This document shows positions 5,532 through 12,352 of a stretch of 14,536 nt of DNA, in pieces. The stretch covers positions 1 to 14,536 of the forward strand of contig JACCRA010000498.1 in assembly GCA_013813825.1 (NCBI GenBank). Direction: 5' to 3'. The notes beneath the pieces are model-generated. The model had not been told where the DNA came from. It made no database searches and saw only the letters and a program-made list of their open reading frames with translations. Position numbers and translations under genes: made by a program. Each line of letters starts with the position of its first letter. The first letter of the stretch is position 1. The stretch is from Pyrinomonadaceae bacterium. GTDB lineage: Bacteria > Acidobacteriota > Blastocatellia > Pyrinomonadales > Pyrinomonadaceae.

Positions 5532-7928
5532 CTACCGGACGCGAGCGCGCAAGGATTTCTGCGGGGTGACGGCAGTAGCAACGGGCGCTAACGTATCCTG
5601 AATCAGCGAGCCGGTGCCGGTGCGCGGGCGAGCGGCAAGAGGCCACTTGATGAGGAAGCGGCTCCCGGCGTTCGGGCGGCTCTCGACCTTGATCTCACCT
5701 TCGAGCAGTTCGACGATCTTGCGCGTGATCGCGAGGCCAAGGCCGACGCCGCTATACGAGCGCGTCAAACGATCATCAACTTGACGGAATTCGTCGAAGA
5801 TGAAGCCGAGCGCGTCCTCCGAAATGCCAATGCCGGTGTCTGTTACTTCAAGGGACCAGTGTTCAGCGTCGAGCGGCATGGCAGTAATCCTGATTTCGCC
5901 GGCCGGGGTGAACTTGACGGCGTTGCTGATCAGATTTGTTAGCACCTGCTCCAGCTTATGCCGGTCGCTGCGGACGCGCTGCAACCCCGGTGCAATCTCG
6001 GAGACGAGGCGAATGTGCTTCTCGGTCGCTTCGTTTGAATAATCGCTAATCGCTTCGGCGACGACGGCCGCCACGTCCACGTCTTCGAGGTGCAGCGCGG
6101 AGCGGCCCGCTTCGAGCCGCGAATAGTCGAGCAGATCGTTGACGAGTTCGAGCAGCGAGCGCGCATTGCGCCCCATCCGCGTGATGGCCTCGTCTTGCAA
6201 CGGCGCGAGCGGGTGCTGCTGATCGCGCGCTAGCAATTGGCACAAGCCGATGATGACGTTTAAGGGCGTTCGCAATTCGTGGCTGACGTTGGCGACAAAG
6301 GCGGACTTAAGCCGGTCGTGCTCGCGCAGGCGGCTGTAGGCGTCCATCAGTTCACGGTACTGCGAGACTTCGATGGTGATGTCGCGGAAAACGGCGACGA
6401 CGCCTTCGCGCCGCCCGTCGTCGTCGACAAGCGGCGTAGCGCTGACGGCGATGACGCCTTCTTCCCGGTCGCTGCCGCGGACGATCTGCACGTGCTCGCC
6501 GGAGACATGCTCGCCGCGTTCGAGCGCGCGCCCGAGCGGCGTCTCGGCAGCCGGTAACAGTTCGCCTTTCAGATCACGCAACGCCATGTCCGCGATGAGC
6601 GCCTCGACGCCGTCGCGGAACTCGCCCGGCTGGCGTCCGATGATCCGCGCCGCCGCCGGGTTGACGCGGTAACGCCCACGCGCGTCCACGATGATCACGC
6701 CCTCTTCCATCTGATTGATGATGCTCTCCAACTCGGCTGCGCGCGCCTTCTCAGCGGCGAAGGCGGCCGTCGCTAGCTTCTCGGCGCGGACGCGCTTTGA
6801 GACTTCCGAGAGGATCAGAATCAGATCACCGCGCTTCTCGCCGCCCCCACTGGTGGTCGGCCACAGAATTACGTCCCAATAATTGGTCCCTTCGTCTCGC
6901 TCGCGCGGCGACATTTCCAGTGGCAGGCCGTAATTGACAAAGGCGCGGCGCGTGCGGCGCACCTCTTCGACGACATCGCTTAAGGTCGCCAACCCGGCCG
7001 CCGCTTCAAACAACCCACGCCCGGCCAATGTTTTTTCGTCGCGCCCGATTGCGCGCGCGAACGCCGCATTGACTTTGCAGACGCGCAGTTCGGCGTCCAG
7101 CACGATAACGCCGAGTGGGAGGCTATGAAGCACATCCTCGATGAAAGCGCCTTGCTCGTGCAACTCTTTGAACTTATTTTCGAGCCGCTCCGCCATCACA
7201 TTGAAGCCGGTTGCAAGCGCGCCGACTTCGTCCGTCGTTTCGACTGCCGCGCGCTCCTGCAACTGCCCCTCGCCGAGTGTTAACGCGGTCGCGGCCAGCC
7301 GGCTGAGCGGCTTCGTCAAACGCTTCACCGCCCAGACCGAAAGCAGGCTCGATGCCAGCAGCGTCAGGGCCCACGTGGCCGTCAGGATCAGAATTGAGCG
7401 ACCGGCCGGCGTGTTTTCCGGGAGCGGCTCGCCAATTACGATGGTCCAACCGCTTTCGGCCGTCTGTTGCACGCCGGTAATGCGCCGCACGCCGTCGCTC
7501 CAAAGCTGCTCGGCGACCTGTCGTGAAAGACTGTGGAACTCCGGCGTAAGCATCGCAACAGTAGTCGTTGCTGCGGCAGTTGGGTTCAGAACGACTCGCC
7601 CCTGCGAGTCATAAACAGCGACGGCTACGCCGTCGAGCGGCGCGGCGCGCTGGCTTAGCCATTGATAGAGATTCGCGGCGGCGGAGGGTTCGAGCGGCGC
7701 TTCCAACGTGACAACGGGATGACGTGATTCTAGCCACGATTCCAGTGCGGCAGTGGCGGCGCTCGTCTTGATTCGCGCGATGGTTTGCGTCTGCTCTTTG
7801 AGATTGACTTCGTAATCACGGAGTTGAAAGAGGCCGAGGACGAGCAGCGGCAGCGACACGAGAGCCAGCATGACTAGCAGCTTGGTGCGAAGATCGAGTT
7901 TGACCGCTTTTACTGCTTCCGGCTTCAT
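5532..7928 (-). CDS. Membrane sensor histidine kinase (HAMP, two PAS domains)
   Basis: A 798-aa sensor kinase expected to autophosphorylate on His550 and pass phosphate to a response regulator. Order of parts: membrane helix about 17-35, periplasmic sensor about 36-177 (PAS/Cache-like in pattern, e.g. GVAVAVYDSQGRVVLNP), second helix about 178-200, HAMP about 201-255, PAS about 262-385, second PAS about 400-520, DHp domain with FVANVSHELRTPLN around His550, then the ATPase domain with N-box NLISNAVKF, G1 DTGIGI, F-box FDEFRQVD and G2 GVGLGLA. All catalytic motifs are intact. The ATG at 7926-7928 overlaps the stop of the upstream gene as ATGA, which implies translational coupling and decides the start; a longer reading from 7982 would lie inside that gene. 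There is no receiver domain of its own, so the free receiver two genes upstream is the natural partner. Confidence 0.95.
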   Translation of the reverse strand: MKPEAVKAVKLDLRTKLLVMLALVSLPLLVLGLFQLRDYEVNLKEQTQTIARIKTSAATAALESWLESRHPVVTLEAPLEPSAAANLYQWLSQRAAPLDGVAVAVYDSQGRVVLNPTAAATTTVAMLTPEFHSLSRQVAEQLWSDGVRRITGVQQTAESGWTIVIGEPLPENTPAGRSILILTATWALTLLASSLLSVWAVKRLTKPLSRLAATALTLGEGQLQERAAVETTDEVGALATGFNVMAERLENKFKELHEQGAFIEDVLHSLPLGVIVLDAELRVCKVNAAFARAIGRDEKTLAGRGLFEAAAGLATLSDVVEEVRRTRRAFVNYGLPLEMSPRERDEGTNYWDVILWPTTSGGGEKRGDLILILSEVSKRVRAEKLATAAFAAEKARAAELESIINQMEEGVIIVDARGRYRVNPAAARIIGRQPGEFRDGVEALIADMALRDLKGELLPAAETPLGRALERGEHVSGEHVQIVRGSDREEGVIAVSATPLVDDDGRREGVVAVFRDITIEVSQYRELMDAYSRLREHDRLKSAFVANVSHELRTPLNVIIGLCQLLARDQQHPLAPLQDEAITRMGRNARSLLELVNDLLDYSRLEAGRSALHLEDVDVAAVVAEAISDYSNEATEKHIRLVSEIAPGLQRVRSDRHKLEQVLTNLISNAVKFTPAGEIRITAMPLDAEHWSLEVTDTGIGISEDALGFIFDEFRQVDDRLTRSYSGVGLGLAITRKIVELLEGEIKVESRPNAGSRFLIKWPLAARPRTGTGSLIQDTLAPVATAVTPQKSLRARVR

Positions 7929-8446
7929 TGCTGCCTGAATCGCTCCGGGAAATCCGTGAGGCGGCGGAGCGGCGGCGGCCAACGGCTCGTCCGCGTCCGC
8001 ACCGGCGGGCGCAGGCTGGCGGCATAAATAACCAGCGTCTGAGCAATCAGTTCGTCAATAAACTTGTCTGTCCGCCCCAGGGCATCGCGCAACTCCCAGA
8101 AATCGCCGTCAGCCACGCCCATGCCCTCACGCCACAAAAATTTAATAATGACATCACGGAGCGTCATCAACTCGCGTGCCACTTCGTCGATTAGACATCC
8201 TTGACGGAAACGCACTTGTGCGTGTGGGGACAGGCGACGCACGATAAGACTAATCTCATCCGCCTGCGCCGCCGCGTCGAGGGCACCGGCTAATTCCGTG
8301 AGTATGTCCGGCAAGGGATCGATCAGTTCCCGGTAAGAGAGCAGCGTCGGCAAGTCGGTTCGCCGATCAGCATAGATTTCGTCCACCCACGCGTAAATCA
8401 GTGCCTCTCGATGCTGCCGTATAAGTGAGTTGAAAGTCCCAGGCAT
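7925..8446 (-). CDS. RsbRD N-terminal-domain-like sensor protein
   Basis: A 173-aa, mostly helical soluble protein. The pattern of residues 8-100 (LIRQHREALIYAWVDEIY, then LLDPL-type helices, then PHAQVRFRQGCLIDEVARELMTLRDVI with His75, Gln82 and Gly83) matches the globin-like N-terminal domain of RsbRD-type stressosome proteins, a domain also found fused to histidine kinases. Here it stands alone: no STAS domain follows, only an Arg/Pro-rich tail. Its stop overlaps the ATG of the histidine kinase (ATGA), so the two are made together and probably interact; it may be a detached sensor module for that kinase. The ligand is unknown, and RsbRD-type domains are generally not thought to bind haem. 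The family call is from pattern recognition and should be confirmed by a profile search. Confidence 0.75.
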   Translation of the reverse strand: MPGTFNSLIRQHREALIYAWVDEIYADRRTDLPTLLSYRELIDPLPDILTELAGALDAAAQADEISLIVRRLSPHAQVRFRQGCLIDEVARELMTLRDVIIKFLWREGMGVADGDFWELRDALGRTDKFIDELIAQTLVIYAASLRPPVRTRTSRWPPPLRRLTDFPERFRQQ

Positions 8447-8456
8447 GATGAGGAGA

Positions 8457-8493
8457 GATCAGTGGTTCAATATAAACAGTTATTAGACTGATC
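8457..8493. other. Inverted repeat between receiver gene and sensor gene
   Basis: GATCAGT (8457-8463) and ACTGATC (8487-8493) form a 7-bp perfect inverted pair with a 23-base AT-rich spacer in the 63-bp gap between the two genes. It could be an operator or a processing hairpin. It is too short to call a terminator, and no T run follows on the minus strand. Confidence 0.35.
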
Positions 8494-8509
8494 TTATGAC
8501 TTATGATTT

Positions 8510-8896
8510 CTATTTTTTCAGTAGTCGTTGCAGCAGGCCGTCCAGTTGGTCGAAATCGATGGGCTTGGTGACGTATTCGTTGCAGCCGGCGGCGAGGGCA
8601 TCGGCGTGAAAATCCGTGGTGTCGTGGGCTGAGACGGCGATGATCGGGATTCGTCCGAGTCCTTCCAGAGCACGAATTTGGCGCGTCGCCGAGAGGCCAT
8701 CAAGCAGTGGCAGGCTTAAATCCATCAGGATTAGGTCCGGGCGCTCACGCTCCGCCGACGCGACCGCCTCCTCGCCGTTTACGGCTTCCAATACGCGATA
8801 GCCGCTCATCTCCAGCAGTCTTCGCATCATGAAGCGGTTGTCTTCAAAATCTTCCACCACCATGACGGTCGGATGGTCGCCGTTTTCAGTCCCCAT
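8510..8896 (-). CDS. Single-domain response regulator (CheY/Spo0F-like receiver)
   Basis: A 128-aa receiver domain with no output domain. Conserved residues: acidic pair Glu15-Asp16 (VMVVEDFEDN), phosphoacceptor Asp59 (LILMDLSLP), switch Ser89 (IIAVSAHD) and Lys111 (YVTKPID). The start at 8896 is fixed by an AAGGAG ribosome site nine bases upstream of that ATG; a TTG start at 8920 would place this site inside the gene. It is the first gene of the minus-strand cluster and precedes the RsbRD-like sensor and the histidine kinase. Without an output domain it must act by binding a target, as CheY does, or by passing phosphate on, as Spo0F does. The divergently encoded DHp-only protein makes the second option attractive here. 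Confidence 0.93.
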   Translation of the reverse strand: MGTENGDHPTVMVVEDFEDNRFMMRRLLEMSGYRVLEAVNGEEAVASAERERPDLILMDLSLPLLDGLSATRQIRALEGLGRIPIIAVSAHDTTDFHADALAAGCNEYVTKPIDFDQLDGLLQRLLKK

Positions 8897-8925
8897 GAAA
8901 GCGTGCTCCTTCGCAAGCAAATTGA

Positions 8926-8952
8926 ATTATCAGGTTTTATTCACCATCACAA
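8926..8952 (-). promoter_or_regulatory. Weak candidate promoter for the receiver-sensor-kinase operon
   Basis: On the minus strand GATAAT (8931-8926) is a good -10 hexamer, with TTGTGA (8952-8947) as possible -35 at a short 15-bp spacing. The distance to the start codon (30 bases from the -10) is reasonable. The rest of the divergent region to 9122 has a run of eleven T (near 8982-8993) and no other signal I can support. Confidence 0.3.
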
Positions 8953-9122
8953 CCCGCTGCTGATGTCTCGCTGGCTAACAACTTTTTTTTTTGCTAAGAT
9001 GACGCATCGAAACGCGACACAAATAAGCAATTTGTTCGGGTTCAAATCGTACAGGCGGCGAATGAATGTTAGACTGATTGCTGCCAACGAAAGGCCCTCC
9101 GCAAACAGTTGCGCGAACGCAA

Positions 9123-9788
9123 ATGAGGCCATTAAGCAGCGAAAATCAGGAATCTAACACCCTTGCGGAATTAGGAAGGGCGTCCGTTCAGATAGTTCAT
9201 GACCTCAAGAACCAGCTTAACGGTCTCAAACTCTATGCCACTTTCCTCCGCAAGCGTTTCGAGACGCAGGAACGGCCCGCCGACGAGCGGGAGACTATCG
9301 CTAAACTCATCGCCGGCCTTGAGCGCGCCGCCGCCGACATGACGATTCTCGTTCGCTACGGACGCCCACTCGAAACGCGGACGCAGCCCAAAGTCGATCT
9401 CGCACAGTTGCTCGCACCAGCGGCGGCAGCGGAAAATCAGACGTTCACGCCACCCGAAAGCAAGGCGATGACGGGCGATTTCGACGCGGAAAAATTGGCC
9501 GAAGCCTTCAAACACATCAGCGCCGGGGCCGCCCGCGCGCGCGCATCAGACACGGCAGAGCAACTCGTCAGCCTGCGGCGGCAGGCGGAGACGGATGGTG
9601 AAACGATCGTCATCGAATGGCACGGCGTCAAGCACGTTGCTGAAGGGAACTTATTCAACTCATTCGCCGGCAGCGACGCCCTACGGCTGGCGCTTGCCGC
9701 CAACATCGTCCGCGCCCACGGCGGCGCGGTTGCCCACGACGCCGACACGCTGCGCGTGCGGCTACCACTCCAAAGGGATGAGGGATGA
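9123..9788 (+). CDS. Spo0B-like pseudo-histidine kinase (intact DHp, degenerate ATPase domain)
   Basis: A 221-aa soluble protein. Its N-terminal half is a normal histidine-kinase DHp hairpin: LAELGRASVQIVHDLKNQLNGLK with His26 and the H-D-x-x-N pattern, then a second helix (TIAKLIAGLERAAADMTILVRY). The C-terminal half has the outline of an ATPase domain but the ATP motifs are lost: the N-box position reads FKHISAGAARA instead of NLLxNA, no DxGxG motif exists, and the G2 region reads SDALRLALAANIVRAHGG where GxGLGLA is expected. It should therefore hold a phosphoryl group on His without making it from ATP, as Spo0B (about 190 aa) does, or act as a phosphatase or scaffold. It is followed after 57 bp by the NtrC-type regulator, its likely partner. 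The ATG at 9123 has no clear ribosome site; a TTG at 9078 is the alternative and would add 15 residues. Confidence 0.8.
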   Translation: MRPLSSENQESNTLAELGRASVQIVHDLKNQLNGLKLYATFLRKRFETQERPADERETIAKLIAGLERAAADMTILVRYGRPLETRTQPKVDLAQLLAPAAAAENQTFTPPESKAMTGDFDAEKLAEAFKHISAGAARARASDTAEQLVSLRRQAETDGETIVIEWHGVKHVAEGNLFNSFAGSDALRLALAANIVRAHGGAVAHDADTLRVRLPLQRDEG

Positions 9789-9795
9789 GGGATGA
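9775..9795. repeat. Three perfect tandem heptamers over a gene's stop codon
   Basis: GGGATGA occurs three times without a break, at 9775-9781, 9782-9788 and 9789-9795. The second unit contains the stop codon of the pseudo-kinase gene. A complementary TTCATCC at 9812-9818 can pair with the third unit to form an intergenic hairpin before the next ribosome site. Confidence 0.75.
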
Positions 9796-9845
9796 ACAGA
9801 GGGCACACATTTTCATCCTTCATTTGATGAGGAGATCGGATAAAG

Positions 9846-11234
9846 GTGGATCGTAAAGAGATACGCATTCTGGTGGTCGATGACGAGCCGATGATGGCCG
9901 ACTCGCTGAAGCAGAATTTGGCCGAGGACGGCTTCACGGTGGATACCGCCTCGACGGGCGCGGAGGCCATTGAATTATTTGATCGCGGCGCGCACCAAAT
10001 CGGCATCTGCGATCTGCAACTGCCGGACATGGACGGCATGGACGTGCTGCGCCACATGAAAGACTCGCAGCCGGCGACGGAAACTATCGTCATGACCGGC
10101 TACGGCTCCGTCGCCCGCGCCATCGAAGCGACGAAGGCCGGCGCTTTCTGGTTTCTCGAAAAGCCTTTCGATTACGAAGTCTTGCAGCCGTTGATCGCGA
10201 AGGCGCTCGAACGCCGAGACCTGATGGCTGAAACCGAGACGATGCGCCGCCAACTCTCGACGCGCACCGAATACTTCAACATCATCGGCGCGTCGAAGCA
10301 GATGCAGATGATTTACGAGACCATCGAGTCGGTCGCCAAGTCCGACGCCAACGTGCTGATCGTGGGCGAGTCCGGCACCGGCAAAGAGTTGATCGCTAAC
10401 GCCATTCATTACAACTCGCTACGCGCCAAGAAGGCGTTCATCAAAGTGAACTGCGCCGCGCTGCCGAAAGAGTTGATCGAGTCGGAATTGTTCGGCCACA
10501 CGAAGGGCGCGTTCACCGGCGCGCACGCCGACAAGGACGGATTGATTCAACACGCCGCCGGCGGCTCGCTGCTGCTCGACGAGATCGCCGAGATGCCGGT
10601 CGAATTGCAGCCCAAACTGTTGCGCGTGCTCCAAGAACGCAGCTATCGCAAGATCGGATCGGAACGGACTTACGCCGTCGATTTCCGGCTCATCACTTCG
10701 ACCAATCGCCCGCCGGCCGACGCCATCCGCGACGGAATGCTACGCGACGATCTCTTCTATCGCATCTCGACCATCACTATTCACGTCCCGCCCCTGCGCG
10801 AGCGCACCGAGGACATTCAACTGCTCGCCGAGCACTTCTTCAAGCTGTACGCGCGCAAGTATCAGCGCCCGATCAACGGCATCTCGCAGGCGGCCTACCA
10901 GCGACTTTTCGCGCACCAGTGGCCGGGCAATGTTCGCGAGTTGCAGAACGTGTTGGAGCGCGCCGTGCTGCTCGCCAAGACGAACAAGATCGAGCCGGTC
11001 GATCTGCCATTCGAGAACGGCTCGATGCCGGAGAAATCAGCGACGGGCGGCGGCTGGGACGTGCCGGCCAACATGACGCTCGAAGACATCGAAAAGCTCG
11101 TCATCGAAAAGACTTTGCAGCGCACCGGCGGCAACAAGCAGGCGGCAGCCAACCTGCTGGGCATCTACCGCCCGCGCCTCTACAGCAAAATCAGAAAATA
11201 CAAGATCGATGTCGGCTCGTTGGCAACAACCTGA
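9846..11234 (+). CDS. NtrC-family sigma-54-dependent response regulator
   Basis: A 462-aa transcription activator that on phosphorylation should form a ring, hydrolyse ATP and open sigma-54 promoters. Receiver domain 1-120 with Asp12-Asp13, phosphoacceptor Asp56 (ICDLQLPDMDGM), Thr84 and Lys106. AAA+ domain about 143-375 with Walker A GESGTGKE (174-181), the sigma-54 contact loop GAFTGA (221-226), Walker B GGSLLLDEI and the arginine-finger region FYRI. The C-terminus is a Fis-type helix-turn-helix (about 415-455, TGGNKQAAANLLGIYRPRLYSKIRKY). All active residues are intact. GTG at 9846 is the start, with GAGGAG (9829-9834) 11 bases before it. It forms an operon with the pseudo-kinase. Targets are unknown; I found no clear -24/-12 site in the window's main intergenic regions. 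Confidence 0.96.
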   Translation: MDRKEIRILVVDDEPMMADSLKQNLAEDGFTVDTASTGAEAIELFDRGAHQIGICDLQLPDMDGMDVLRHMKDSQPATETIVMTGYGSVARAIEATKAGAFWFLEKPFDYEVLQPLIAKALERRDLMAETETMRRQLSTRTEYFNIIGASKQMQMIYETIESVAKSDANVLIVGESGTGKELIANAIHYNSLRAKKAFIKVNCAALPKELIESELFGHTKGAFTGAHADKDGLIQHAAGGSLLLDEIAEMPVELQPKLLRVLQERSYRKIGSERTYAVDFRLITSTNRPPADAIRDGMLRDDLFYRISTITIHVPPLRERTEDIQLLAEHFFKLYARKYQRPINGISQAAYQRLFAHQWPGNVRELQNVLERAVLLAKTNKIEPVDLPFENGSMPEKSATGGGWDVPANMTLEDIEKLVIEKTLQRTGGNKQAAANLLGIYRPRLYSKIRKYKIDVGSLATT

Positions 11235-11284
11235 GCGCGGCAGCGCTGCACGATGAATGAAAAACATCCTGCTTTAATTTAGAA

Positions 11285-11330
11285 AATCAGGGACGCAATG
11301 TGGAATCCACTTTGCGTCCCTGATTCTCTT
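11285..11330 (+). terminator. Rho-independent-like terminator after the NtrC-type gene
   Basis: A 14-bp perfect stem (AATCAGGGACGCAA at 11285-11298 with 11312-11325) is extended past one T-T mismatch by GTGG/CCAC around an AAT loop, and is followed by CTCTTT. The near-symmetrical sequence may terminate from either side. The stretch 11331-11461 beyond it holds no gene or signal I can support. Confidence 0.8.
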
Positions 11331-11461
11331 TGCACCTTTGTGCGAAACTCTTCCGCGCCTCAATCTCTCAAGTCTCCGCATCAAGACCGGCGACGCGGAC
11401 TCTCATGCGGGTTGCTCCACGAGCGAATATGCAAGTCAGCGTCGGGGTGGCTTTGGTTTGT

Positions 11462-12337
11462 CTACCATACGCGAACGCGGCCCCTTACCGGGGGCATGTC
11501 TCCACCGCCGTCCCGCGTTGATGGCGCACACCAACATTGAGCGATAAAGCCAGATGACTGTCCATGATTGTCCGTCACAGACATATGCACTTGACAAATC
11601 CCCGTAAAGGCTTGATCAGGTGGTGTGCGGAACATGAGCACAAAACTTCCCGAAGTTTTACCCTTCAATGCATTGAGGCTGGAGGGCGATGTCCCGATAA
11701 ACTCACAACCACTAGGATTGACACTCGTAATAGCGACATCCGCCATCGGAATAGCAGATTCGATTTTGACCTCGATGTCGTTTGACCAGTAGCCTGGACT
11801 TTGTTGTTGCTGACTTTCATTCGGCTATGCATTCAGGCAGGCTGTCGCTTGGGTAAGTTCAGGACGCTTGTAGTTGATGATAGGTGACGTGTTGAGGGTC
11901 ACTTGGATGCAACCCGGCCGGGAGTAAAGCCTCTTAACGGCTGCGTCGTCGCAGTGTGTAATATCGGAATGGGGCTGCGTCATTCCCATTATCGAACTGC
12001 CATCTTGTGAGCACGCTTGCTGACAATTAGCAAGATTGAAGTTGTGCCCTATCTCGTGCTTTGTAAGTTGCAAATACACTTGAGGGTTGTCATCAAATCC
12101 AATCGTAATCCGAGCGTAAACTATTCCGGTCGCCGTATCAAGAATCGACCTTGAAAAAGCGCTGCCACCCGCCTTCCTTACAAACACGAAAGCTCCCGCT
12201 TCCTGCGTAGTCGGCTCAGAAGCTCGCTCTGAATACGTCGAGTCATCGAAACTTACATCAGAACCATTATTAATTCGATGGGAGTCCCAAGCCTCAAAGG
12301 CACCCTTCATGTCGTTTCTTTGCGTAACAGTAAGAGA
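11462..12337 (-). pseudogene. Truncated matrixin-like zinc metalloprotease, split by an in-frame TAG
   Basis: From the ATG at 12310 a 161-aa reading frame contains the metzincin-type motif HEIGHNFNLANC (His85, Glu86, His89) and a met-turn SSIMG (about 105-109), followed by a paired-Cys and DDAAVKRLY segment typical of matrixin-like secreted proteins. At the usual third-ligand position there is Asn95, where His or Asp is expected, so zinc binding is doubtful. The frame stops at TAG 11827-11825 but then continues open in the same frame for 121 more codons, with protein-like sequence (GYWSNDIEVKIESAIP, MSVTDNHGQSSG) resembling an Ig-like domain. No signal peptide or propeptide is present: the frame opens only at a TGA (12340-12338), right next to the preceding gene. 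Base composition is less GC-rich than in the neighbours. I read it as a decayed fragment of a secreted protease. Recoding of TAG is a less likely alternative. Confidence 0.65.
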
Positions 12338-12352
12338 TCAACATTTTTGAGA

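Noticed and set aside
8965..9000. TGGC followed by TTGC near the T run in the divergent region, as a sigma-54 site
   Set aside because: The two elements are too far apart because of the eleven-T run, so the -24/-12 geometry does not hold.
9032..9060. GGGTTCAAATC as a tRNA T-loop
   Set aside because: The flanking bases do not form the five-pair T stem and no acceptor, D or anticodon arm could be built around it.
11298..11547. Three overlapping plus-strand open frames of 60-80 codons
   Set aside because: They start inside or just after the terminator, have no ribosome site, and their sequence is not protein-like; the minus strand here carries the end of the broken protease region.
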